Source of the DNA: DATGHS01 sp035307785
GTDB lineage: Bacteria; Planctomycetota; Planctomycetia; Gemmatales; Gemmataceae
Assembly (NCBI GenBank): GCA_035307785.1
Contig: DATGHS010000020.1
Coordinates: forward strand, 1 to 11,426
Reading direction: 5' to 3'
Length of the DNA stretch: 11,426 nt
This document shows, piece by piece, positions 6,438-11,426 of the stretch. The position numbers were made by a program, and so were the translations under genes. The notes beneath the pieces were generated by a model, which saw nothing but the letters and a program-made list of their open reading frames with translations, made no database searches and was not told the origin of the DNA. Every line of letters begins with the position of its first letter. Position 1 is the first letter of the stretch.

Positions 6438-7553
6438 TTATTTGCCGATGGAGCTCGTCTTCTCCGCCGTCGGGAAATCCTTCGGCAGCGCGATCGTCAC
6501 CTGCCCGGTCGCGGCCCATTCGGTGCCGCGCTGCAGCGTCGTAATGAAACCCACGCAGCGCATGCTTTCCACGTCGTGGCCCATGGGCGTGTGGAACACG
6601 CGGCCCTTGCCATAAGAGACGGTCCAGATCATCGGTTCGTTTTCACCGGTGCCGCCGAATTTCTTGTCGGAATACGCCGTGGCAATCAGATGCACATTTT
6701 CGATTGGCCCGCGCATGCCGTGGTACAACTCATCCGAAGTGTGTTTCCATTCGAGCGGCATGTCTTTTACAATGGGGTGCGATTTGTCGCGTATCGTAAT
6801 GGTGAATGGATGCTTAGCGCCGTGGCCGGCGCCCGGGCCTTTGCCCTTGTCCACGCGCACTTCCTTGCCCTGATCGTCGGTAACCAGCCGGTCGCCGAAG
6901 GAGTTGCCGCGCCAGCCCATGCCGATCATCAGGTTGTATTGCTTCCAGCCGGTAAACGAGTTGTTGGCAGCATGCACGATCACCAGGCCGCACTTGCCGC
7001 TGGAAACGCAATCTTCCAAATCCTTTTGAGCCTCTTCCGACCAAGGATCGCCGTTGTAATTCAGCAACACAACTTGATACTTCGAGAACTCGGGCCGGAA
7101 TTTGGCCAAGGCGTCTCGGTAGGCGCCTTCGGCAGCCTTGTACTTGGCCAGGTCCTCGTTATACTTGTCTTGCAACATCGGCAACGCTTTTTGGAATTTG
7201 GCCAGATCGTCTTCATACTTGGCCAGAGTCTTTCGGTAGTCGGCCATGTCCTTATCGTACTTGGCCTTTGCTGCGGCGTCATTCGCGTCGGCGGGCCTAG
7301 CGGGTTCCTTCGGCTTGTTGGGCTCCTTCGGCTTGTTCGGCGGGATCACTTTTGCCGGCGACGTGGCCACGTCGACTTTGAACCGGCCGCTGGACTCCAA
7401 TTCCTTCTTCATTAGCGGCGTAGTCTGCTGCCAGGCATGGTTGTTCTGGCCGTCCACGATCAGGACCGAGACCTTATCTTCGGCGCGGCCGGCGGCGCAA
7501 AGGCACAGGACCAATAAGCCGGTACCTAAAATGCTTAAGAGCTCCTTAATCAT
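6438..7553 (-). CDS. Secreted ThuA-domain protein with internal heptad-repeat insert
   Basis: This is a 371-residue protein of the ThuA-like (trehalose utilization, glutamine amidotransferase-like fold) family, widespread in planctomycetes, often with unknown substrate. Residues 1-24 form a signal peptide (IKELLSILGTGLLVLCLCAAGRA). The ThuA domain begins VSVLIVDGQNNHAW (28-41) and resumes with YQVVLLNYNGDPW (159-171), then GLVIVHAANNSF, IGMGWRGNSFGD, GPGAGHGAKHPF, DELYHGMRGP, GTGENEPMIW, GKGRVFHTPMGHD and RGTEWAATG near the end. Residues 67-158 interrupt it: a Pro/Lys repeat (NKPKEP twice) and then a charged helix with Tyr/Phe every seven residues. The ATG at 7553 has GGGGGAG 5 nt upstream; an in-frame extension to 7628 runs into a palindrome and is unlikely. 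Export to the periplasm or cell surface is predicted. The original thuA role in trehalose use should not be assumed. Confidence 0.9.
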   Translation of the reverse strand: MIKELLSILGTGLLVLCLCAAGRAEDKVSVLIVDGQNNHAWQQTTPLMKKELESSGRFKVDVATSPAKVIPPNKPKEPNKPKEPARPADANDAAAKAKYDKDMADYRKTLAKYEDDLAKFQKALPMLQDKYNEDLAKYKAAEGAYRDALAKFRPEFSKYQVVLLNYNGDPWSEEAQKDLEDCVSSGKCGLVIVHAANNSFTGWKQYNLMIGMGWRGNSFGDRLVTDDQGKEVRVDKGKGPGAGHGAKHPFTITIRDKSHPIVKDMPLEWKHTSDELYHGMRGPIENVHLIATAYSDKKFGGTGENEPMIWTVSYGKGRVFHTPMGHDVESMRCVGFITTLQRGTEWAATGQVTIALPKDFPTAEKTSSIGK

Positions 7554-7588
7554 TGTTGCTCCCCCTTTTTCATTTGAATTCTTCGAAA

Positions 7589-7612
7589 GCCCAGGAACGG
7601 CAGTCCCTGGGC
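7589..7612. repeat. Short hairpin GCCCAGG/CCTGGGC upstream of the ThuA-family gene
   Basis: Arms of 7 bp (7589-7595, 7606-7612) surround a 10-base loop, 36 bp before the ThuA-family start codon. The arm sequence resembles the CCCAGGGT arms at 6204-6318 but the rest differs, so kinship is only suggested. Confidence 0.5.
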
Positions 7613-7629
7613 AATGGTTGCGAAGCACA

Positions 7630-7667
7630 GCGACCCGAGCGCGGGAGTAATCCCGCGCTCGGGTCGC
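7630..7667. terminator. Perfect 17-bp stem after the HU-like gene, likely terminator or dispersed palindrome
   Basis: Arms 7630-7646 and 7651-7667 are exact reverse complements around GTAA. The stem is very GC-rich (core CGACCCGAGCGCGGGA). It begins about 42 bp beyond the HU-like stop codon and stands before the ThuA-family gene on the same strand. It has no U-tract on the minus strand, so intrinsic termination is plausible but not certain; it could instead protect the mRNA 3' end or be a repeat family member. Confidence 0.65.
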
Positions 7668-7709
7668 AGCTCCCGGCCAACGGCGTTCCTTCGCACGGCG
7701 CGGCGAATA

Positions 7710-8051
7710 CTACACCATGCCTTTGAGGTCCTTCAGGGCGCGGACTTTGATTTTGCTGTGCGCAGGTTTCGGCTTGGTTTCGTATTCCTGCTTCGTCAGC
7801 GGGTTGATCTTCTTCTCGCCCCCCTTGGACGCGGGGTAATCCTTGCGCTCGATCTTGAACAGGCGGAAGAGGCTAATGACGCCGGGCCCCTTTTTGCTGA
7901 CCTGATCGCGAATGATGTTGTTCAGGCTGTCGAAGACCGCAGCCACATCTTTGCGCTTCAGGCCGGTGGAATCGGCCAGTTGCTGCAAAATAGCAGTCTT
8001 GCTCATGGGCTTGGCGCCGCCGTTGGCGGCCTTCGGTTTCTTGTCGGCCAT
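7710..8051 (-). CDS. HU/IHF-like DNA-binding protein
   Basis: The 113-residue product is a small basic nucleoid protein that would bind and bend DNA as a dimer. Residues 1-15 are a Lys/Ala/Gly-rich tail. Residues 16-53 match the helical dimerisation half of HU (MSKTAILQQLADSTGLKRKDVAAVFDSL). The strand region follows (GVISLFRLFKIERKDYPA, 57-74), then KINPLTKQEY where HU has its conserved NPxTG arm, and a basic end (KPKPAHSKIKVRALKDLK) longer than in classical 90-residue HU. This layout fits the HU-like variant seen in planctomycetes. ATG at 8051 is preceded by AAGGA at 5 nt spacing, and GAGGAG slightly further up; longer in-frame readings extend into the promoter and are rejected. The upstream region carries phased A/T tracts, and a strong stem lies on its 3' side. 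Confidence 0.9.
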   Translation of the reverse strand: MADKKPKAANGGAKPMSKTAILQQLADSTGLKRKDVAAVFDSLNNIIRDQVSKKGPGVISLFRLFKIERKDYPASKGGEKKINPLTKQEYETKPKPAHSKIKVRALKDLKGMV

Positions 8052-8100
8052 ATTCGTCCTTACTCCTCTAAGAGAACGGATACACACCCCACTGTTCCGA

Positions 8101-8129
8101 AAGGTAAAAACCAAGGCAGGTGTCGTCAA
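8101..8129 (-). promoter_or_regulatory. Probable sigma-70-type promoter of the HU-like gene
   Basis: On the minus strand TTGACG (8129-8124) and TACCTT (8106-8101) are separated by exactly 17 bp. The -35 matches five of six consensus bases; the -10 is weak (three of six). Transcription would start near 8094, giving a leader of about 43 nt with the ribosome binding site in place. A/T tracts begin 12 bp upstream of the -35 and could act as an UP element. Confidence 0.55.
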
Positions 8130-8141
8130 TGACCGGAACGG

Positions 8142-8209
8142 AAAAAATGAGTTTTTTCGTGGAAAAACCGCATTTTTTTGACCCGAATCGTTGATTTCCC
8201 GGTTTTTTT
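8142..8209. promoter_or_regulatory. Phased A/T tracts (predicted curved DNA) upstream of the HU-like promoter
   Basis: Runs of A6 (8142-8147), T6 (8152-8157), A5 (8163-8167), T7 (8173-8179) and T7 (8203-8209) have centres 10, 10.5, 11 and 30 bp apart, close to one, one, one and three helical turns. Such phasing gives intrinsic curvature. The last two runs are part of an exact direct repeat TTTTTTTGACC (8173-8183 and 8203-8213), 30 bp apart, which could be a protein site. Confidence 0.6.
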
Positions 8210-8213
8210 GACC

Positions 8214-8530
8214 ATTATCTGCTGATTTTCTGCACGCCCTGGAATGAGCTGGAAGGACGCACGAAACGGCTTGGTAGGCAAGTTTTGCTGCGTTGAGGAA
8301 TGCATGCGATCCAATCGTTTTCCTCGGAACGACCGCCAAAATCCGCAAACTTTAGACAGGCAGACGGCTTTGCCAACTTTTCGGGCCAGAGAAAGTTGAT
8401 TGTTATTGACAGCTTTCCGGCTTCGGTTAGGCTACAATCATCTTGAGTAAAAAACGGTTTTTTTCGCTTGAGACGATCTTGTGCCCGTCCGTCTGTAAGC
8501 ATCGTCGCGAGTTTTCAGGAGCTGCCGATT
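8214..8530. other. Divergent spacer between the HU-like gene and the small-protein pair
   Basis: This 317-bp gene-free stretch shows no repeat family member or RNA gene that I can recognise. Its right side holds the candidate promoter for the small proteins and A6/T7 runs (8449-8454, 8458-8464) just downstream of it. A reading frame on the minus strand (8215-8502) has no ribosome binding site or domain and is not called. Confidence 0.5.
8406..8438 (+). promoter_or_regulatory. Candidate promoter of the small-protein pair
   Basis: TTGACA (8406-8411, full -35 consensus) and TACAAT (8433-8438, in the context GGCTACAATC) face the small-protein genes. The 21-bp spacer is too long for standard sigma-70 spacing, so probably only the TACAAT box counts, or the TTGACA is coincidental. 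The same GCTACAATC nonamer precedes the PPIase gene at 1879-1887. Confidence 0.4.
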
Positions 8531-8863
8531 ATGAGCCACAGCGAAGCGAAAAAAAATAGCGGTCGGACGTCGACGGAAGCGACGGCGGCCCGGCCGAGCG
8601 AACGGCGCAAACGGGCCATTCCCGTAGCCAAGGAACGGCGCAATCAAAAAAGTGCAGTGGCCCCTCCGCCGGAGCCTGGTGAACTCACGGCCGACCAAAT
8701 TGAGTTCGTGAAAGCGATGGATCAATACAAGCGCGATAACCGCCGCCCGTTCCCCACTTGGAGTGAAGTGCTGGAAGTGCTTCGGGCTTTGGGTTATCGC
8801 AAAGTACAAACGCCCAGCGAATTGCCACACTTCGACAATCCGCCGGTTTCTCTCAAAGGTTGA
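8531..8863 (+). CDS. Uncharacterised small basic protein, PFPTWSEVLEVL family, copy A
   Basis: This 110-residue protein has no function I can assign; similar short proteins occur in planctomycetes. The first 40 residues are polar and rich in Lys/Arg (RPSERRKRAIPVAKERRNQ), then a Pro-rich linker, then a core of 35 residues (58-92). The core contains KAMDQYKRDNRRPFPTWSEV and LGYRKV, which looks like two helices joined by a turn at the PFPTW motif. It has no signal peptide or membrane segment, so it is cytoplasmic. The basic N-terminus and helical core would suit nucleic-acid binding, but that is inference. ATG at 8531 has AGGAG 9 nt upstream; an earlier in-frame start at 8468 lacks one. A paralogue follows 41 nt downstream. 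Confidence 0.8.
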   Translation: MSHSEAKKNSGRTSTEATAARPSERRKRAIPVAKERRNQKSAVAPPPEPGELTADQIEFVKAMDQYKRDNRRPFPTWSEVLEVLRALGYRKVQTPSELPHFDNPPVSLKG

Positions 8864-8904
8864 AAACCGGGGCCGAAGTGCCAAACGTTTCCTCGGGGCC
8901 AAAC

Positions 8905-9258
8905 ATGATGAATGACAACGAGTCGAAGAGCGGCCACAAGCGGCCCGGCTACGGCGCCACGATGGACCGGCGCAAACGGAATATTCCAGTCGCAATGGAG
9001 CGGCGCAAGCAGAACAGCGCCGAAAAGCGCCGCACCAGCGAACGCCGCCGGCTGATCGACCCGACCACCTGCGAGCGCGACTACACCGACGACGAAATCG
9101 AATTCATGAAGGCGATGGACCAGTACAAGCGCGACAACCGCCGGCCGTTTCCAACCTGGTCGGAAGTGCTCGAAGTCCTGCAGGCGCTCGGCTATCGCAA
9201 AGTGGCCGCAGCCACCTGCTTGCCAGGGCTGCCGTCGCAAGCGCCGCAAAAAGGATAA
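8905..9258 (+). CDS. Uncharacterised small basic protein, PFPTWSEVLEVL family, copy B
   Basis: A 117-residue paralogue of the preceding gene. The core (residues 67-101) matches copy A at 33 of 35 positions, and the basic motif DRRKRNIPVAMERRKQNSA matches at 14 of 19. The linker differs: copy B has more arginines (KRRTSERRR) and lacks the Pro-rich stretch, and the tails are unrelated. The genes differ at 17 core codons synonymously, so the duplication is old and the core has been held by selection. Start choice is uncertain: ATG at 8905 or 8908 follows a weak GGGG; an upstream TTG at 8860 overlaps the stop of copy A but would put an AAAGG directly against it. It is probably co-transcribed with copy A, and perhaps with lpxB downstream. 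Confidence 0.8.
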   Translation: MMNDNESKSGHKRPGYGATMDRRKRNIPVAMERRKQNSAEKRRTSERRRLIDPTTCERDYTDDEIEFMKAMDQYKRDNRRPFPTWSEVLEVLQALGYRKVAAATCLPGLPSQAPQKG

Positions 9259-9260
9259 AA

Positions 9261-9319
9261 GTCAGAAGTCAGAGGTCAGAAAAGCACTTATTTCTGACTT
9301 CTGACCTCTGACTTCTGGC
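9261..9319. repeat. Heptad-repeat hairpin (GTCAGAA units) abutting the lpxB ribosome binding site
   Basis: Three tandem 7-mers (GTCAGAA, GTCAGAG, GTCAGAA; 9261-9281) face four complementary ones (9292-9319, the last with one change). The arms 9263-9281 and 9299-9317 pair perfectly over 19 bp; in RNA the stem extends to 21 with one G-U pair, around a 17-base loop. The stem ends directly before AGGGA (9320-9324), the probable lpxB ribosome binding site. Confidence 0.8.
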
Positions 9320-9332
9320 AGGGATGCCTCTC

Positions 9333-10508
9333 ATGCACATCTTTCTCAGTGCCGGCGAACCCAGTGGCGATCTGCATGGTTCCAATCTCCTTGGGGCACT
9401 GCAAGCTCGCTTGCCGGAAATTGAGTGCGTTGGCTATGGCGGGGCTCGCATGGATGCGAAAGGCTGCAGGCTGCTTTTTCCGCTGGCCGAAACACCGGTA
9501 ATGTGGTTCCGCGACGTCTTTTCGAATATTCGCACTTTCTTCCGTCTCGTCGATCAGGCCGATCAGTACTTTCGCGATCATCGCCCCGACGCGGTAGTGC
9601 TAATTGACTATCCCGGCTTGCACTGGTGGCTCGCGAAGCGCGCATACCAGCGCGGGATTCCGGTTTTCTACTTCGTGCCGCCGCAACTTTGGGCGTGGGC
9701 CGGCTGGCGAGTGCGGAAGATGCGGCGCTTTGTCGATCACGTGCTCTGCACGTTGCCCTTCGAAAAGGAATGGTACTCACAGCGCGGAGTGGCCGCTCAT
9801 TATGTCGGCCATCCTTACTTCGATGAGCTGAGCGAGAAAAGGCTCGACACCAGCTTCATTCAAGAGCACAGTGCCAAACCCGGTCGCATCGTGGCGATTC
9901 TTCCCGGCTCGCGCAAGCAGGAACTGGACTACAACCTCGCCTCGCAGCTGCGGGCCGCGGAAATCCTGCAAAAGCAATTCCCCGACATCCGTTTCCTGGC
10001 CGCTGCGTTCAACGACGAACAACGCAGCCATGTGGTCGAAGCCGCGCAGCGGCTGCCCATTCAGATCGAAGCCTTCAGCGGCCGCACTGCCGAGATCATC
10101 CACCTGGCCAACGTGTGCATGGCCGTCTCCGGTTCGGTCGGGTTGGAATTGCTAGATGCAGCGGTTCCCAGCGTAGTGCTGTACCGGCTACATCGAGTGG
10201 GCTCACTCCTCCAGCGCTGCCTGCGCACTAGCAGGTGGATCAGCCTGGTAAATTTGCTGGCGAATGAAGAACTGTTTCCGGAATACTTGGCTCGTAAATG
10301 CCCGGCGGATGCGATGGCCTTGCGGCTAGCGCACTGGTTAAGCGATGAAAATGCTTGTATATGCGTGCGTGAAAAACTCGCACATCTGAAGAGCGCGGTA
10401 GCGCAGCCCGGCGCCTGCGACCGGGCCGCGGAATTTATTTTGCGTCGAATGCGCTCGCCGGCCAATCGTCAGCCGGCGCTAGCGATTAGTACCGGAATCC
10501 CGCGGTGA
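9333..10508 (+). CDS. lpxB: Lipid-A-disaccharide synthase
   Basis: LpxB joins UDP-2,3-diacylglucosamine and lipid X (2,3-diacylglucosamine 1-phosphate) to form lipid A disaccharide at the inner face of the cytoplasmic membrane; it is a GT-B glycosyltransferase. The 391 residues agree with the family (E. coli 382). Motifs in order: FLSAGEPSGDLHGSNLL (4-20), DAVVLIDYPGLHWWLAKRA, FVPPQLWAWAGWRV (114-127), LPFEKEWY, YVGHPYFD, ILPGSRKQEL (189-198), VSGSVGLELL (265-274) where many homologues have SGTATLE, and LVNLLA...FPE. ATG at 9333 is preferred since AGGGA lies 8 nt upstream; ATG at 9324 has the same purines directly against it. The last 23 bases overlap the gene on the other strand, tail to tail. 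Presence of lpxB implies a lipid A-bearing outer membrane; other lpx genes are not here. Confidence 0.95.
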   Translation: MHIFLSAGEPSGDLHGSNLLGALQARLPEIECVGYGGARMDAKGCRLLFPLAETPVMWFRDVFSNIRTFFRLVDQADQYFRDHRPDAVVLIDYPGLHWWLAKRAYQRGIPVFYFVPPQLWAWAGWRVRKMRRFVDHVLCTLPFEKEWYSQRGVAAHYVGHPYFDELSEKRLDTSFIQEHSAKPGRIVAILPGSRKQELDYNLASQLRAAEILQKQFPDIRFLAAAFNDEQRSHVVEAAQRLPIQIEAFSGRTAEIIHLANVCMAVSGSVGLELLDAAVPSVVLYRLHRVGSLLQRCLRTSRWISLVNLLANEELFPEYLARKCPADAMALRLAHWLSDENACICVREKLAHLKSAVAQPGACDRAAEFILRRMRSPANRQPALAISTGIPR

Positions 10509-11307
10509 CGAGCAGGTTGAGGTCTTGAAGGTTGCCATCCAGACCGGGAGTGATGTTGTTGCTCCAGTTGAAGGCATACTCCGCTCGGAAGCCCAGGAAG
10601 AAGATGGCCGCACCCATAGGAATTTCCAGGTCCGCATGAGTAGCGAGGTATAAAGATTCCAATACGGCCTGTCGGCGCAAATAAGCAGAACCGTTGAGAG
10701 GCGCGATCATATCGATATGCGACGTGCCCCAGCGGCCGCCGACTTCGGCACCAATGCGGAAGCTGCTGATCAGGCTGGAGTTGTCGGGGGAGCGGAATAG
10801 GAACCAATCCCGTCCCAGGCCGCCGCTGGCGAACCAACGATTGTAATCGCGGGCCACGACTGGCAATCCGAAGAATGTGAAGCCCGGCCCAGCGCCGCGC
10901 AGGCCGTCGTTCCAAATGTCGATGATGCCCAACGTGACGGTCCAGGCCGCATCGCGCGACGGATTGAAAAACAAGCTGCGAACCCCAACTTCGGAAAACC
11001 AACCCGTGTAGAGATTGCCGACCAATACGCCGCCCCCAACTGGAAGGCTCGGGCCGGTCGCCACGAAAACTTCTTCGCCGATCGGACCATTGCCGCCAAC
11101 GGGAAGCGTCTGTGCAGGCAGGTTAACCCACGGACCTGGCCCCTGCTGCGGTTGCCAGTCGGTGGTCACCAACGCGGCTGAAGGCGCCGGCGTGTCGGAG
11201 CGCGGCATGGACAGTGTTTCGGGCTTAGTCTGGGCTTGTGCCGAAGCGGACAGAGCCCCCATCACCGTTACACACCACAGGCCGGCAAATACGTGTTTGC
11301 GCTTCAT
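10486..11307 (-). CDS. Putative outer-membrane beta-barrel protein
   Basis: The 273-residue product has a clear signal peptide (KRKHVFAGLWCVTVMGALSA, then SAQAQ), a Pro-rich linker and a long region of alternating hydrophobic and polar residues with many Gly and aromatics (GVRSLFFNPSRDAAWTV, FRIGAEVGGRWGTSHID, FFLGFRAEYAFNWSN). It ends in the aromatic motif TAGFRY, as outer-membrane barrels usually do. It resembles in style the planctomycete outer-membrane barrel proteins (BBP7 type), but I cannot confirm that family. Transport, structural or adhesive roles remain open. ATG at 11307 has GAGGA 4 nt upstream; a longer frame to 11343 lacks one and would bury the signal peptide. It converges on lpxB; both belong to the outer membrane, but the opposite orientation argues against co-regulation. 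Confidence 0.75.
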   Translation of the reverse strand: MKRKHVFAGLWCVTVMGALSASAQAQTKPETLSMPRSDTPAPSAALVTTDWQPQQGPGPWVNLPAQTLPVGGNGPIGEEVFVATGPSLPVGGGVLVGNLYTGWFSEVGVRSLFFNPSRDAAWTVTLGIIDIWNDGLRGAGPGFTFFGLPVVARDYNRWFASGGLGRDWFLFRSPDNSSLISSFRIGAEVGGRWGTSHIDMIAPLNGSAYLRRQAVLESLYLATHADLEIPMGAAIFFLGFRAEYAFNWSNNITPGLDGNLQDLNLLVTAGFRY

Positions 11308-11426
11308 GCCATCCTCGTCCTGGATTGGCCAGGTTTCGAGCAAGTGTCCCCGCTCCGGCGCAAGTGCCGAAATTCGCTTGTCCGTCTGATCGGCTGGTAA
11401 ACCGCGCAGACTTTACCGCTTTTTCC
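11308..11426. other. Upstream region of the barrel-protein gene, cut by the window end
   Basis: The 119 bases upstream of the barrel-protein start codon should include its promoter. I see no convincing -10/-35 pair and no repeat. Confidence 0.4.

Noticed and set aside
6576..7415. Long plus-strand frame opposite the ThuA-family gene
   Set aside because: It is the antisense of a recognised gene, and its Val/Leu/Phe-rich runs mirror the Lys/Asp/Glu codons of the other strand.
8215..8502. 95-codon reading frame on the minus strand in the divergent spacer
   Set aside because: No ribosome binding site, low-complexity product, and it covers the candidate promoter of the small-protein pair.
9261..9319. 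CRISPR-like array
   Set aside because: The 7-bp units are contiguous with no spacers and form an inverted, not a direct, arrangement.

Overview
The window looks like a piece of a planctomycete chromosome, most probably from the Pirellulales or a close relative. This is inferred from gene content and not from any marker gene. The pointers are a ThuA-family protein of the type common in planctomycetes, an HU-like protein with an extended C-terminus, a Hanks-type Ser/Thr kinase, small proteins with a PFPTWSEVLEVL core, an outer-membrane barrel-like protein next to a lipid A gene, and several kinds of GC-rich palindromic repeat between genes. I see no rRNA, tRNA, CRISPR array, transposase or phage gene.

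Layout. 1-382 (+) is the 3' end of an RluA-type pseudouridine synthase, overlapping tail to tail with a DUF486 membrane protein (323-748, -). 826-1836 (-) is a secreted parvulin-type PPIase that probably starts at a TTG codon. 2054-3271 (-) is a Ser/Thr protein kinase. It diverges across 255 bp from an HtrA-like serine protease with no export signal (3527-4549, +). The protease converges on pdxJ (4618-5358, -), and a long perfect palindrome fills the gap. pdxJ lies 3 nt behind a small two-helix membrane protein (5362-5988, -), so these two probably form an operon. Behind them, 5989-6437 holds structured repeats. 6438-7553 (-) is a secreted ThuA-domain protein with a heptad-repeat insert. 7710-8051 (-) encodes an HU-like protein, with two further hairpins on its 3' side and a promoter preceded by phased A/T tracts. 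Across the divergent spacer lie two tandem paralogous small proteins (8531-8863 and 8905-9258, +). lpxB follows (9333-10508, +), with a heptad-repeat hairpin touching its ribosome binding site. lpxB overlaps tail to tail with an outer-membrane barrel-like protein (10486-11307, -).

The genes are mostly housekeeping and envelope functions: periplasmic folding, lipid A synthesis, an outer-membrane protein, vitamin B6 synthesis, RNA modification and a nucleoid protein. They do not form one pathway. I do not see a clear new multi-gene system. The observations most worth following are the small-protein paralogue pair, the ThuA heptad insert, the curved-DNA promoter of the HU-like gene, and the palindromic repeats, one pair of which shows a compensatory base-pair change.
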